64,000 nucleotides of DNA from Flavobacterium sp. SH_e (GCF_025717045.1 NZ_JAOVZN010000002.1:124001-188000); one strand, 5' to 3'. Positions 18,437 through 28,359 are shown, counted from the stretch's first letter. Notes: generated by a model not told the origin, from the sequence alone. Numbers and translations are program-made.

Positions 18437-18441
18437 ATTAA

Positions 18442-19866
18442 ATGGATAATATTCAATACTCTCATAAGTCAATGATAGATGATTTTGGCAGAGTTTTTTT
18501 TTATAATAATAGAGTTTTCAGACAGATATCAAAAGAAAAACAAAATACTTGTTTGGAATTGCTTAACTCAGATATGTTTAAAGAGTTAGCCAAAAAAGAG
18601 TTAATACCTCAAACCTTTGTATCAGACGAATTTCCAGAAAGTAAACAACTTATTTTAGAACATGAACGACTAGTTGAAAGTTTGCAACATGAATGGACCT
18701 TTCAAATGTTTAAGGATGCTGCCTTAATGGTGTTAGAAATTAATGACATTTGTAATAAATATGGGTACGAATTAAAGGATGCTCATACCTTAAATGTCTT
18801 ATTTAATAACAATAAGCCTGTTTTTGTAGATATTGGAAGTATAGATGTAATCAGATCTAAAAATCATTGGATTGCTTACGAGGAATTTTTAAATTCGTTT
18901 TTTATCCCGCTATTATTTTGGAGTAAAAATGAACTTCTGATTGTTAGAAAATTATTGGAAAGTAATTTTCATAGAATGTTCACAATTCCTTATCAAAATA
19001 TAGAAGAATCAGGATTGTATAAATTACTATTAGTTGATAGATACAATTTTTCTTTTAGAAAAAATGTATTATTTTCATCAAGAAAACATATTACCATTGT
19101 AAGCTTTCTTGTAAAAGCTACAAACAAGATATTAAAAATTATTTTTAATAAAAAAAGTAAACTTTTTAGATATGATCTAAAAGTAAATAGACTAACAGAT
19201 AACTTTCCAAAAAAGGAAATAAAGAACAATATAGATTTACTTTCAAAATCTATCGTAGATAGTCAATGGAAAGGTTACCATGGTAAGTTTTACAATGATA
19301 TTGAAAATGTTAATTACTCTTATAGATTTAAAAGATTATTAGAAATTATCAATGAATTGAGAGATGTTGAAACAGTTATCGATTTAGCAGGTAATGAAGG
19401 TTATTTTTCTTTTTTATTGTCTAAAGAAATGAATCTAAAAAAAATTATTTTAGTTGATTATGATGAAAATGCTATAAATGAAGCATATTTAAATAGTAAG
19501 AAATTAAATGTTAATAATGTTACGCCTCTTTTATTAAATTTCATGTTTACACCTGATTTATTAGGAACTTCTAAAAGGCTAAAGTCCGATTTGGCTGTTT
19601 CTTTGGCTGTAACACATCATTTAATATTAACTGGTAAATTTTCTTTAGCAGCAATTTTTGAAAGACTTATTATGTTTTCCAATAAATATGTGATGGTAGA
19701 ATTTATGCCTCTAGGGCTATGGAGTATTGAAACAAAAATAAAACAAGTATTGCCTGAATGGTACACTATTGAATGGTTTAGAGATGAGTTTATAAAGTCT
19801 TTCAGTTTGATCATTGAAGAACAATTAGAAGAAAACAGAATTGTTTTTGTGGGAAAAATTAAATAG
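18442..19866 (+). CDS. Kinase-like plus SAM-methyltransferase two-domain protein, putative chain terminator
   Basis: 474 residues, two parts. Residues 1 to about 200 resemble an aminoglycoside-phosphotransferase/kinase fold: LKDAHTLNVLF (111-121) gives Asp113 and Asn118 in D-x4-N spacing and FVDIGS (128-133) a DFG-like Asp130. Residues 270-474 are a class I methyltransferase: VIDLAGNEGYFS (312-323) is the SAM-binding loop, LVDYDE (337-342) the acidic loop, and SLAVTHHL (387-394) the post-motif region. In E. coli O9a, WbdD (methyltransferase then kinase) caps the chain that Wzt-C recognises; here the domain order is reversed. NoeA-type nodulation methyltransferases are another relative. The role in capping is inference from architecture and position. 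Confidence 0.7.
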   Translation: MDNIQYSHKSMIDDFGRVFFYNNRVFRQISKEKQNTCLELLNSDMFKELAKKELIPQTFVSDEFPESKQLILEHERLVESLQHEWTFQMFKDAALMVLEINDICNKYGYELKDAHTLNVLFNNNKPVFVDIGSIDVIRSKNHWIAYEEFLNSFFIPLLFWSKNELLIVRKLLESNFHRMFTIPYQNIEESGLYKLLLVDRYNFSFRKNVLFSSRKHITIVSFLVKATNKILKIIFNKKSKLFRYDLKVNRLTDNFPKKEIKNNIDLLSKSIVDSQWKGYHGKFYNDIENVNYSYRFKRLLEIINELRDVETVIDLAGNEGYFSFLLSKEMNLKKIILVDYDENAINEAYLNSKKLNVNNVTPLLLNFMFTPDLLGTSKRLKSDLAVSLAVTHHLILTGKFSLAAIFERLIMFSNKYVMVEFMPLGLWSIETKIKQVLPEWYTIEWFRDEFIKSFSLIIEEQLEENRIVFVGKIK

Positions 19867-19872
19867 AGGTAA

Positions 19873-20565
19873 ATGAAAAAAGTAATTAAAAATAAAATTA
19901 TTTCCTTTTTAGATTTTGTTATAAAAAAAACTATAATAGCTGTCTATGGAGTTAATTCAAATATTTATAAATTACTCTTTAATGATATAGAATTAAAAGA
20001 AAAAGAACAGATTCACAATAGTATTTTAGATGAGAATGTTAAGTTATATACACCTTACAAACTTGTGAATTCAAATGTTGGAGAATACACATATATCGCA
20101 AATAATGTGATTCTTAATAATACTACAATAGGCAAGTTTTGTTCAATAGGCCCAAATTTACTTTCTGGCTGGGGAATACATCCTACTAACGGCTTATCAA
20201 CACATCCTATGTTTTACTCAACACAAAAACAAAATGGTACCACATTAAGTGAAGTTGATAAAATTAAAGAAACAAAAAATATTGTAATTGGTAACGATGT
20301 TTTTATAGGAATGAATGTCACTATCCTAGATGGTGTAAAAATTGGCGATGGTGCTGTAATAGGTGCTGGCGCAATTATATCTAAAGACATCCCTGCGTAT
20401 GCAATTGCAGTTGGAAATCCGGTCAAAATAATAAAATATAGATTTGATGATGCTAAGATTGAGCAACTTTTGAAAATTAAGTGGTGGGATTTTTCAAAGG
20501 AAGATTTGAGTTTAGTGGAGAAATACTTTTTTGAAGTAGATGAGTTTTTAAATAAATTTATTTGA
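19873..20565 (+). CDS. CatB/Vat-type hexapeptide acetyltransferase
   Basis: 230 residues with a left-handed beta-helix: VNSNVGEYTYIANNVILN, TTIGKFCSIGPNLLSG, the catalytic-type His in GWGIHPTNGLSTHPMFYS, a projecting loop, then IVIGNDVFIGMNVTILDG and IGDGAVIGAGAIISKDIP, closing with AVGNPVKIIKYRF. Relatives acetylate sugars or antibiotics from acetyl-CoA. It is one base before a GT2 gene and 6 bases after the methyltransferase gene, so glycan acetylation is more likely than drug resistance. Confidence 0.85.
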   Translation: MKKVIKNKIISFLDFVIKKTIIAVYGVNSNIYKLLFNDIELKEKEQIHNSILDENVKLYTPYKLVNSNVGEYTYIANNVILNNTTIGKFCSIGPNLLSGWGIHPTNGLSTHPMFYSTQKQNGTTLSEVDKIKETKNIVIGNDVFIGMNVTILDGVKIGDGAVIGAGAIISKDIPAYAIAVGNPVKIIKYRFDDAKIEQLLKIKWWDFSKEDLSLVEKYFFEVDEFLNKFI

Positions 20566-20566
20566 A

Positions 20567-21352
20567 ATGGCACTAATATCAATTATAACTATTAACTATA
20601 ATAACCTTGAAGGTCTAAAAAAGACAGTTGAAAGTGTTATCAATCAGACTTGGCAGGATTTTGAGTATATAATTATCGATGGAGGATCGACTGATGGTAG
20701 CGTAGAATACATTGAAAATAAAAAGAATAAAATTGATTATTGGATAAGTGAGAATGATTCAGGTATTTATAATGCTATGAATAAGGGAATTAAGATTGCT
20801 AGTGGAAAATATATTTCATTTATGAATAGTGGGGACTGCTTTCTTTCATTAAATACATTGAAGTTATGCAGTGATATAATTATTAACAATAATGCAGATG
20901 TATTTTATGGTCAAATTAAAATCGATGATGTATTAAAAGAAAAAACGGTAATTTATCCATCTAAATTACGATTATCTTATTTGCAATATATGGTAATCAA
21001 TCATCAAGCTTGCTTCTTTTTATCGGAGACATTGCAAAATTTTCATGGATATAATGAGGAGTATAAATTAGCAGCTGATTATCATTATTATTTAAAATTA
21101 TACATAAATGGGAAAACATTTCTTCCTATACTATTTCCTATTGTTAAGTATGACCTAACAGGTATTAGTAGTTTGAGAATGGAAGAATATAAAATTGAAA
21201 TGAAGAAAGTTTGGGATAGTACGATTCCTCATTATTTATTTGAAACAGAAAATAATTATTTTAGTTTGCTAACCACAATTAAAGATAGTAAGATATTAAG
21301 ATTAGCTTTTAAACTAAGAGATTATAAGATAAAATTATTTAATGGAAGATAA
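20567..21352 (+). CDS. Glycosyltransferase family 2 (WcaA-like)
   Basis: 261 residues. ISIITINYNNLEGLKKT at the start, YIIIDGGSTDGSVEYI near residues 37-52, NDSGIYNAMNKGI near 65-77, and the acidic MNSGDCF near 88-94. It is the same subfamily as the gene at 746. Its last 11 bases overlap the following GT2 start, so translation is coupled. It is the first of a run of nine GTs downstream of the exporter, which likely build the chain that Wzm/Wzt exports. Confidence 0.87.
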   Translation: MALISIITINYNNLEGLKKTVESVINQTWQDFEYIIIDGGSTDGSVEYIENKKNKIDYWISENDSGIYNAMNKGIKIASGKYISFMNSGDCFLSLNTLKLCSDIIINNNADVFYGQIKIDDVLKEKTVIYPSKLRLSYLQYMVINHQACFFLSETLQNFHGYNEEYKLAADYHYYLKLYINGKTFLPILFPIVKYDLTGISSLRMEEYKIEMKKVWDSTIPHYLFETENNYFSLLTTIKDSKILRLAFKLRDYKIKLFNGR

Positions 21353-22277
21353 AGCATTAATTTCAGTAATAATGCCTGCATATAATGCTGAAAGTTATAT
21401 TGCGGATGCAATAAACTCGGTTATTCATCAAACATATAATAATTGGGAATTAATTATAATTAATGATGGTTCAAATGACAAAACTGAAGAAATAGTAAAA
21501 GAAGCATCATTAAAAGACAAAAGAATAATATATATATATCAGAAAAATGGTAGACAAGGAAAGGCAAGGAATCTTGGTATTTCAAAATCAAAGGGAATAT
21601 ATCTTGCATTTCTTGATGCAGATGACATATGGCTACCTGAAAAATTAGATGTTCAGATTTTAGAGATACAAAAGAGAAATGCCGACTTAGTTTTTGCTGA
21701 TTCTTATTTTTTTAATGATAATGAAGTATCTGATATTTCTAAAAAAATGAACATTCCTACCTCAGTTTTTTATGATAAAACTTCTTTAAAATTATTTTTA
21801 AAAGAAAATAGAATTCCGATCTTGACCGTCTTGGTAAAAAAAGAAAAGGTAATTAATGTTGGAGGGTTTTCTGAAATTTTAGATATTCAGAACGTAGAAG
21901 ATTATCATCTGTGGCTAAAATTGCTTATGTCTAATTGTGTGTTTTATTCTTCAGACCATATATTAGCAAAATATAGAGTTCATGAAAGTTCAGCAACATC
22001 AGCTGATAAATTAGCTTTAAACAAAATTCCAAATGCTTTTTTTGATTTGTTACAACTTTTTCCAAATTATAAAAAAGATATTGAAGAGGAGCTAAAATTA
22101 AGGTTTAAACTTATTTATAAAAGAAATCTTTTTACAAAATCAGAAATGGCTATTTGGATTAAAAGGAACACAAAATATTTATCAAAGTCTAAAATAAGTT
22201 TTATTTATTTATTATTAAATCTCATGTTACCAACAAAGATTACTAAGAGATCTTTAATTTATTTATTGAATGTATAA
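21342..22277 (+). CDS. Glycosyltransferase family 2
   Basis: 311 residues. SVIMPAYNAESYIADAINSV, LIIINDGSNDKTEEI near 38-52 and the DxD-type AFLDADDIWLPEKL near 89-102 are classic inverting GT2 motifs. The C-terminal third is basic and amphipathic, probably for membrane association. It overlaps the genes on both sides by 11 and 8 bases. The sugar specificity cannot be assigned. Confidence 0.88.
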   Translation: MEDKALISVIMPAYNAESYIADAINSVIHQTYNNWELIIINDGSNDKTEEIVKEASLKDKRIIYIYQKNGRQGKARNLGISKSKGIYLAFLDADDIWLPEKLDVQILEIQKRNADLVFADSYFFNDNEVSDISKKMNIPTSVFYDKTSLKLFLKENRIPILTVLVKKEKVINVGGFSEILDIQNVEDYHLWLKLLMSNCVFYSSDHILAKYRVHESSATSADKLALNKIPNAFFDLLQLFPNYKKDIEEELKLRFKLIYKRNLFTKSEMAIWIKRNTKYLSKSKISFIYLLLNLMLPTKITKRSLIYLLNV

Positions 22278-23109
22278 GATTTCCATCATAGTTCCCTGTT
22301 ATAATCAAGCTCAATATTTAAGTGAAGCGCTTACTTCAGTGCTTAATCAAACATATGAAAATTGGGAATGTATTATAGTAAATGATGGAAGTAACGATAA
22401 TATCAATGAAATTGCCCAGAAATGGTTAGATAAAGATTTCCGTTTTAAATATGTAAGCAAGAATAACGGCGGACTAAGTAGTGCAAGAAATGCAGGGATA
22501 ACTGTCGCCAAAGGAGAATTTATTTTGCCTTTAGATGCAGATGATAAAATTGGACACAATTATTTAAAATTAGCTTTATACGAATTTCAAAAGGATTCTT
22601 CATTAAAAGTAGTTTACTGTAAAGCAGAAAAATTTGGTGATGAGGTTGGAGATTGGATATTGAAGCCATTTTCATTATATAATCTAAGTAAAAAAAATAT
22701 GATTTTTTGTACTGCATTGTATAAAAAGAAAGAATGGGAATTGGCAGGAGGATATGATACTAATATGATTTACGGACTTGAAGATTGGGAATTTTGGATT
22801 TCAATGCTTAAGAATGATGGAAATGTAAAACGTATTGATTACCATGGGTTTTATTATAGAATAAAATCCAGTTCAATGATAAAAAGTCTGGATCCTGATA
22901 AAGAAAAGTATTTGTATAAATACCTAAACATCAAACACGCTGATTTTTTTGTAAACCAATTAGGCTCCTCAATAGAATTAAACAATGATTTAGAACACAC
23001 TAGAAACGATTACAGGCGAAAACTTAAAAGCAAAAAATTTGTTATTGATGTCTTTTTAAATACTTTTTTGGGTTTTACAATTTTTAATAATAAGAATGAT
23101 TTATATTAA
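22270..23109 (+). CDS. Glycosyltransferase family 2
   Basis: 279 residues. SIIVPCYNQAQYLSEAL, CIIVNDGSNDNINEIA, NGGLSSARNAGI near 69-80, LPLDADDKIGHNYL near 92-105, and the catalytic-base region YGLEDWEFWISML near 168-180. All expected GT2 elements are intact. It is tightly packed: an 8-base overlap upstream and 3 bases before the next start. The donor is unknown. Confidence 0.88.
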   Translation: MYKISIIVPCYNQAQYLSEALTSVLNQTYENWECIIVNDGSNDNINEIAQKWLDKDFRFKYVSKNNGGLSSARNAGITVAKGEFILPLDADDKIGHNYLKLALYEFQKDSSLKVVYCKAEKFGDEVGDWILKPFSLYNLSKKNMIFCTALYKKKEWELAGGYDTNMIYGLEDWEFWISMLKNDGNVKRIDYHGFYYRIKSSSMIKSLDPDKEKYLYKYLNIKHADFFVNQLGSSIELNNDLEHTRNDYRRKLKSKKFVIDVFLNTFLGFTIFNNKNDLY

Positions 23110-23112
23110 ATA

Positions 23113-24003
23113 ATGTTAGTCTCGATAATAATTCCCGTTCACAAAACTATAGATTATTTTAAAAGTTGTGTAGAAAGTGCATTATTGCAATCATATAGCC
23201 ATATTGAAGTAATTATAGCCTGCAATGGCGAATTGGAAATTCAAACTTGTAAGGATTTTTTAAATATAAATGACTCAAGACTTATTTATTTAAAAACAAA
23301 ACCTGGTCGACATAATGCGAGAAATGAAGCACTCTTAGCTGCCAAAGGAAAATATATTCAATTTTTAGACTATGACGATTTGTTGTTTTTGAAAAAAATT
23401 GAAACGCAGGTTTCATTGTTGGAAAGTGCAAACAGTAAAGAAACAATTTCTATTACAAAATGGAAAAAGTTTAAAAATGAATTAAATGAAAGTTATAATT
23501 TTCCATATAATAACATATTTGAAGAAGAGAAAATAGATGCCCGAAAATTAATTCGGAAATTATCAGTTAATGGAGGTTTTATTGCCACGGGATCGTGGTT
23601 AATTCCTAAAGTTTTAATTGGTAATATCCAATGGATAGACAGTCCGAATGATGATGCTGTTTTTTTATCAGGCATATTAAAGGAAAATCCTGAAATAATA
23701 ATGGTTTCTGAAACTTATGCAGGGTATAGAATTCATGATGAAAATACCAGTTCTTTATTTAAAAAAACAGAATTAGACAAACTTCTGGTAAGTTGGGAAC
23801 TTATTTGCCAGAATTTGAATGCTCTACATATATTCGAAGTAAAACTTTATTTGTATAAAGCATATTTAAATTTAATACGTTATTCTAAAGCCGTGAATGG
23901 GTATCGGATTTTATTTATAATTTATAAAACACTAATGTTTGGATTTAAATCTAAACTAGGTTTTAACTTAGTTTTAGATCTAAAAAGAATGTTACTTAAA
24001 TAA
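23113..24003 (+). CDS. Glycosyltransferase family 2
   Basis: 296 residues. VSIIIPVHKTIDYFKSCVES, HIEVIIACNGELE in place of the usual DGS motif, KPGRHNARNEALLAAKG and QFLDYDDLLF near 90-99, then GSWLIPKVLIG and SPNDDAVFLSGIL. The replacement of the DGS nucleotide motif by CNG is seen in several polysaccharide GT2s and probably does not inactivate it. It is followed after 6 bases by a GT4 with a TTG start. Confidence 0.82.
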   Translation: MLVSIIIPVHKTIDYFKSCVESALLQSYSHIEVIIACNGELEIQTCKDFLNINDSRLIYLKTKPGRHNARNEALLAAKGKYIQFLDYDDLLFLKKIETQVSLLESANSKETISITKWKKFKNELNESYNFPYNNIFEEEKIDARKLIRKLSVNGGFIATGSWLIPKVLIGNIQWIDSPNDDAVFLSGILKENPEIIMVSETYAGYRIHDENTSSLFKKTELDKLLVSWELICQNLNALHIFEVKLYLYKAYLNLIRYSKAVNGYRILFIIYKTLMFGFKSKLGFNLVLDLKRMLLK

Positions 24004-24009
24004 GAAGAA

Positions 24010-25167
24010 TTGAAATCAAAAATACTTATAATAGGCCCAATTACAGATTTTGGAGGAAGAGAGTTAGAAGTAGGTTTTGTTTCTAATGTACTATCATTAA
24101 AATATGAAGTTGAGGTATGTTCTACAGTGACTATTTCAAAAAATAGTCAGGTTTTAGATTTCAGTAAAAGTCTTCCCGTTTTTTCTTTAAAAAATAAAGT
24201 ATTTAAAAACTTCTTTGGGATTAAATTTCTAGCCTTTATTAGTTATTTAAAGAACAATTGTAAAGGATCAGTTTCAGATTATGCTAATAACGAATGGGCA
24301 AAAAAGCATTGTAGTTATTATGGTAAAGCTTTAGAGGTTTTAAATACCCTGATTCCTAAATATAATTTGGTTGTTTTTTTTGGCCAGTTATCATCGAATT
24401 ACGTAAAAGAAGTTATAGAAATTTGTCATGATAATAAAATTAAATTTGTTTTTAGAACAACAGGCAAAATTTTAAATTATCAGAATTATGATTATTTAAA
24501 TTATGTTGATTTATATATTCATCATTCAGAAAGTAATGCAAATGGTCTTAAAATAAATACGCATAACTATGCAGTAATTGACCAATGTGCTTTTAATGAA
24601 GAAGAATTGTTGAAAATTCCGGTAGTAAAAAATAAAGTAAAAACATTTTTAACCATCGCACGTTTAGAAAAGGAAAAGAATATCGATGTCCTCATAAAAG
24701 CTTTTTTAAAGATTTCCGACAACGATAAATTAATTATTATTGGTGAAGGATCTGAATATGATAATCTGAAAAATCTAGCAAAAAACAATGGTAATATTGT
24801 TTTTACAGGATTTATACCAAATCATAAAACAGCTGATTTTTTTAAACAGGCAGATTGTATCATAATTTCGCATTACGATTTTGAAACAGGTCCTTTAACA
24901 GGTATCGAAGCTATGGCAAGTGCAAGGTTAATTTTGTCAGCGAAAACCGGTGCAATGGAGGAGCGATTCAAAGGAATTAATATTTCATGGTTTGATAATA
25001 CAGTAGAAGATTTATCTGAAGAAATGATGAAAATCAAAAATATTGATGCAGACCAGGCTGAAAAATTATCAATTGAAATTAGAGACCGATATATTTCACG
25101 TTTTTCGAAAGAAAATATTAATGCACGATACTTAGGAGTAATAGAAAAAGTAATGGACGTATCATGA
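24010..25167 (+). CDS. Glycosyltransferase family 4 (GT-B)
   Basis: 385 residues starting with TTG at 24010. The N-terminal ILIIGPITDFGGRELEVGF is the acceptor-side loop; the donor half has TIARLEKEKNIDVLIKAF, GEGSEYDNLKNLAK and SHYDFETGPLTGIEAMASAR with the retaining-GT E-x7-E pair. It overlaps the next gene by 4 bases (ATGA). It is a probable retaining transferase of unknown specificity. Confidence 0.86.
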   Translation: MKSKILIIGPITDFGGRELEVGFVSNVLSLKYEVEVCSTVTISKNSQVLDFSKSLPVFSLKNKVFKNFFGIKFLAFISYLKNNCKGSVSDYANNEWAKKHCSYYGKALEVLNTLIPKYNLVVFFGQLSSNYVKEVIEICHDNKIKFVFRTTGKILNYQNYDYLNYVDLYIHHSESNANGLKINTHNYAVIDQCAFNEEELLKIPVVKNKVKTFLTIARLEKEKNIDVLIKAFLKISDNDKLIIIGEGSEYDNLKNLAKNNGNIVFTGFIPNHKTADFFKQADCIIISHYDFETGPLTGIEAMASARLILSAKTGAMEERFKGINISWFDNTVEDLSEEMMKIKNIDADQAEKLSIEIRDRYISRFSKENINARYLGVIEKVMDVS

Positions 25168-26192
25168 GAAAAGGAGAAAATCTTTCAAAAGATGTAATAT
25201 TACCTGAATTGGATTCACATCACAGAGTAATAATTCCTTTGTATATACCTAACGAAGAAGATTATTATAAAGATGCTTTTACAATTTTTACTTATTGTCT
25301 TTTATCAATTCAAAAAACTTCGATTACAAAAATTAAGATTTCAGTGATAAGTGATGGTTGTTGTGATACTGTAAATACAAAGTTACTCCAATTGCAAAAA
25401 GACAATTTGATTGATGAACTTATAATTGAAAAAACTAATATAGGCAAAATAAATAGTATACTAAAAGCATTGCGTACAGCCCAAGAACGTTTGATTACTA
25501 TTACCGACGGTGATGTCCTATTTTGCAATAATTGGGAAACTGAAATACTAGAAGTTTTTAAAGCTTTTCCTCAAGCTGGAGCAGTTTGCCCAGTACCTGT
25601 TTTTAGAAAACAATTAAATTTGACAGCCAATATTTGGTTTAAATATTTTTTCTCTAAAAAACTCTATTTTAGAACAGTAAAAAATCCTAATGCGATGGAG
25701 AAATTTGCTCAAAGTTTAGGATGGTCTTCTCTAGAAGATAGATTTAAAGATTCAATTTGTACATTGAAAGCAAAAAATGGTACTATTGCAGTATTAGGAT
25801 GTTCTCATTTTGTGGCAACTTATAAACGCGAAGTTTTTGATGTGATACCAAAAACAAACAGTGTATATAAATTAGGAGGAAACAGTGAGCATCTTTATTT
25901 AGATCTACCCGTAGTAAAAATGGGCGGATACAGGCTAGCAACAAACGAAAACTTAGCTTATCATTTAGGAAATCATCTAGAATCTTGGATGGTCGAAAAA
26001 TTTAATGATTTGAAGGAGATAACAGAAAAAAATGTAGAAAATTTACATTTGAAAGAATTGTCCAGAAGGCCTATTAGTTATTTGTTTACTGAGAAGATTT
26101 TTAAAAAGCTTTTTCGCAGTAAGCAATTTTATAACTATGCTTTAAGAAAAAAAGGTATTTCTAAAGAAAAAATAAAAACATTTTGGTACTAA
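25164..26192 (+). CDS. Glycosyltransferase family 2-like
   Basis: 342 residues, longer than neighbouring GT2s. HRVIIPLYIPNEED starts the fold; IKISVISDGCCDTVN supplies a variant nucleotide loop, LIITKTNIGKINSI-like sequence follows, and the LITITDGDVLF segment near residue 112 is a DxD-type metal site. AVLGCSHFVATYKREVF and LYLDLPVVKMGGYRL resemble acceptor-site elements. It probably transfers a sugar, but the family is more divergent than its neighbours. Confidence 0.7.
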   Translation: MRKGENLSKDVILPELDSHHRVIIPLYIPNEEDYYKDAFTIFTYCLLSIQKTSITKIKISVISDGCCDTVNTKLLQLQKDNLIDELIIEKTNIGKINSILKALRTAQERLITITDGDVLFCNNWETEILEVFKAFPQAGAVCPVPVFRKQLNLTANIWFKYFFSKKLYFRTVKNPNAMEKFAQSLGWSSLEDRFKDSICTLKAKNGTIAVLGCSHFVATYKREVFDVIPKTNSVYKLGGNSEHLYLDLPVVKMGGYRLATNENLAYHLGNHLESWMVEKFNDLKEITEKNVENLHLKELSRRPISYLFTEKIFKKLFRSKQFYNYALRKKGISKEKIKTFWY

Positions 26193-26216
26193 AGAGAAAT
26201 AAAAAAATAGTCTAGA

Positions 26217-27194
26217 ATGATAAATTTAGATAATAAGATAATGGATCCAATTATTTCCATAATCATGCCTATTTTTAATAGAGCTAATTTGATTGCCGAA
26301 ACATTAGATTCAATAAAGAATCAAACTTATACTTTATGGGAGTGCATTATCATAGATGATGGGAGTACTGATAATACGGTAGAAATTCTTAAAAAATATC
26401 AGGAAGAAGACAACAGATTTAAATTTTTTGTTAGGCCTAATAATATAACAAAAGGTCCTAGCTCTTGTAGAAATTTTGCCTTCGAAAAAGCTTTAGGAAG
26501 CTATATACAGTTTTTTGATAGCGATGATATTATGCATCAAGATCATTTAAATCTTAAAATAAATGCCATTAAAGATTCAGATTTAGTGGTTTGTAAATTA
26601 AAAGATTTTGAACAGGAATTTGATAAACAAGATTTTTTGTTGGATACCGTTCCTAATATAAGCTACCAGAATCTATTTGAAGATTTTGTTTCAGGTGCTT
26701 TTCCTATGATGATGGTGGCTCCAATGTGGAAAAAAGAATCATTAAAGCCTTACATGCCAATTAGAGAAGATTTGCATATTCTTGAAGATCACGATTTGTA
26801 TGCGAGAGCATTATTTGAGCCAAAGAAAATTTCAATTATAAATCAAATTTTGATTCTTTATAGAATGGGTTTAAGCTCATCTACAAACTCATTTTACAGC
26901 AATATTGAGTACGGATTAGAGTCCTATCTTGAAGCCAAAAGAACAGTTTTAAGATTAACTTCTTCAAAATCTGTTAGATTATGTATTTTAAAAATGACTT
27001 TAGGTTTCTTTAGAATGGGGCTGGCTCAACAAAAATATGAAGGTTGTCAAAAATGTATCGATTTTATTAAACAAGAAAGATTGCTTTATTCCATTAAATT
27101 GAAAATGCAATTTTTTCGAATTCATTTTTTTTATCTCATTTTTAAATTTATAAAACGTGGTGACACACGCTTTAAGCCATTATTAAAATTATAA
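26217..27194 (+). CDS. Glycosyltransferase family 2
   Basis: 325 residues. PIISIIMPIFNRANLIAET, ECIIIDDGSTDNTVEILKK, SSCRNFAFEKALGSYIQFFD and SDDIMHQDHL are canonical; LEDHDLYARALF supplies the ED motif. The in-frame ATG at 26241 would put the first beta strand directly after the Met and is equally plausible as the start. Donor unknown. Confidence 0.86.
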   Translation: MINLDNKIMDPIISIIMPIFNRANLIAETLDSIKNQTYTLWECIIIDDGSTDNTVEILKKYQEEDNRFKFFVRPNNITKGPSSCRNFAFEKALGSYIQFFDSDDIMHQDHLNLKINAIKDSDLVVCKLKDFEQEFDKQDFLLDTVPNISYQNLFEDFVSGAFPMMMVAPMWKKESLKPYMPIREDLHILEDHDLYARALFEPKKISIINQILILYRMGLSSSTNSFYSNIEYGLESYLEAKRTVLRLTSSKSVRLCILKMTLGFFRMGLAQQKYEGCQKCIDFIKQERLLYSIKLKMQFFRIHFFYLIFKFIKRGDTRFKPLLKL

Positions 27195-27204
27195 TTATTA
27201 TTTG

Positions 27205-28359
27205 ATGAAAATTTTAATGGTTGCCATACCAAATCATCACTTTTTTCAGTGGGTAAATCAATTGAAAGATTCTGGTCATGAAATATACTGGTTTGATATT
27301 ACTGATGGTGGTCCAAAGGTTGAAAGAATAAACTGGGTTTATCAGATAAAAGGCTGGAAACAGCGCTTTAACTTTCCATTTCGACAAGGTGTAAAGAGCA
27401 AGATGCCTCGTTTATATAAGATGATTCAAAAAATTAGGGAACGAGACGTCAAAGTTGTTTTTGAACGAATAATTGAAGATATAAAACCAGATATAGTTCA
27501 TTGTTTTGAAATGAAGCTAGCTGGAATTCCAATATTAGATGTTTTAGAAAAGAAGGATAATATAAAATTTATATATTCCTCATGGGGGAGTGATATGTAT
27601 GCTTATCAAGAGCTTGGACTATCTCAAAATGAAGTTGAATCTTTTTTAACAAGAGTAGATTTTCTAATCACAGACTGTAAGAGAGATTATCAAATTGCTT
27701 GCGAAAATGGATTTAAAAATACTTTTTTAGGAGTTTTTCCAGGTAACGGAGGAATTTATTTTGAAAAAGAGTTTATTAAAGAAAGTACGGATCGAAACAT
27801 TATTCTAATAAAAGGCTATGAAGATGGTGTGGGGAAAGCAATAAAAGTAATTGACTCGTTAGAACTTGTTTCTTCAAATTTGTTGCAGGATTTAAAAATC
27901 GTTGTCTATAGTGCCGATTTGAAAGTTAAAAAACGAATTGAAGAATCTTCTTTTTTAAAATCTCTGGACATTAGAATATTGAGCAGAAACAAGTTTATTT
28001 CTAATGAAGAGCTATTGAAAATAATGGGGGAAAGTATTATCCATATTGGGAATAGTATTTCTGACGGAATGCCCAACGTTTTATTGGAATCAATGGGCAT
28101 GGGAGCATTTCCTATCCAATCAAATCCAGGGAATGTCACAGAAGAAGTCGTAAAAAATGGTATAAACGGTTTTATAATTGAACAACCTTTAGATAATTTA
28201 GCAATTGCTAAATTAATTGAAAAAGCAATTAAAAATATTGAGTTGAGAACTTCTGCTCAAGAATATAATACCAATTTTATTGCTGAAAACTATAATAGAA
28301 AGCATCTCCAAAAAAGCATTGTTCAATTGTACGAAAAAGTGCTTTCTAATAAAAATTAA
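27205..28359 (+). CDS. Glycosyltransferase family 4 (GT-B)
   Basis: 384 residues from the ATG at 27205 (a TTG sits just before it). The N-terminal NHHFFQWVNQLKDSGHEIYW is characteristic of a Bacteroidota GT4 group. The donor domain shows IHIGNSISDGMPNVLLESMG with the E-x7-E region and FPIQSNPGNVTEEVVKNGIN. The central part SSWGSDMYAYQELGLS is the usual linker-side loop. It is followed by a GT2 gene after 9 bases. Confidence 0.86.
   Translation: MKILMVAIPNHHFFQWVNQLKDSGHEIYWFDITDGGPKVERINWVYQIKGWKQRFNFPFRQGVKSKMPRLYKMIQKIRERDVKVVFERIIEDIKPDIVHCFEMKLAGIPILDVLEKKDNIKFIYSSWGSDMYAYQELGLSQNEVESFLTRVDFLITDCKRDYQIACENGFKNTFLGVFPGNGGIYFEKEFIKESTDRNIILIKGYEDGVGKAIKVIDSLELVSSNLLQDLKIVVYSADLKVKKRIEESSFLKSLDIRILSRNKFISNEELLKIMGESIIHIGNSISDGMPNVLLESMGMGAFPIQSNPGNVTEEVVKNGINGFIIEQPLDNLAIAKLIEKAIKNIELRTSAQEYNTNFIAENYNRKHLQKSIVQLYEKVLSNKN

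Noticed and set aside
20214..20582. 122-codon open frame on the minus strand
   Set aside because: It lies wholly antisense to the CatB-type acetyltransferase, whose hexapeptide repeats are clear; the minus-strand protein has no recognisable motif.
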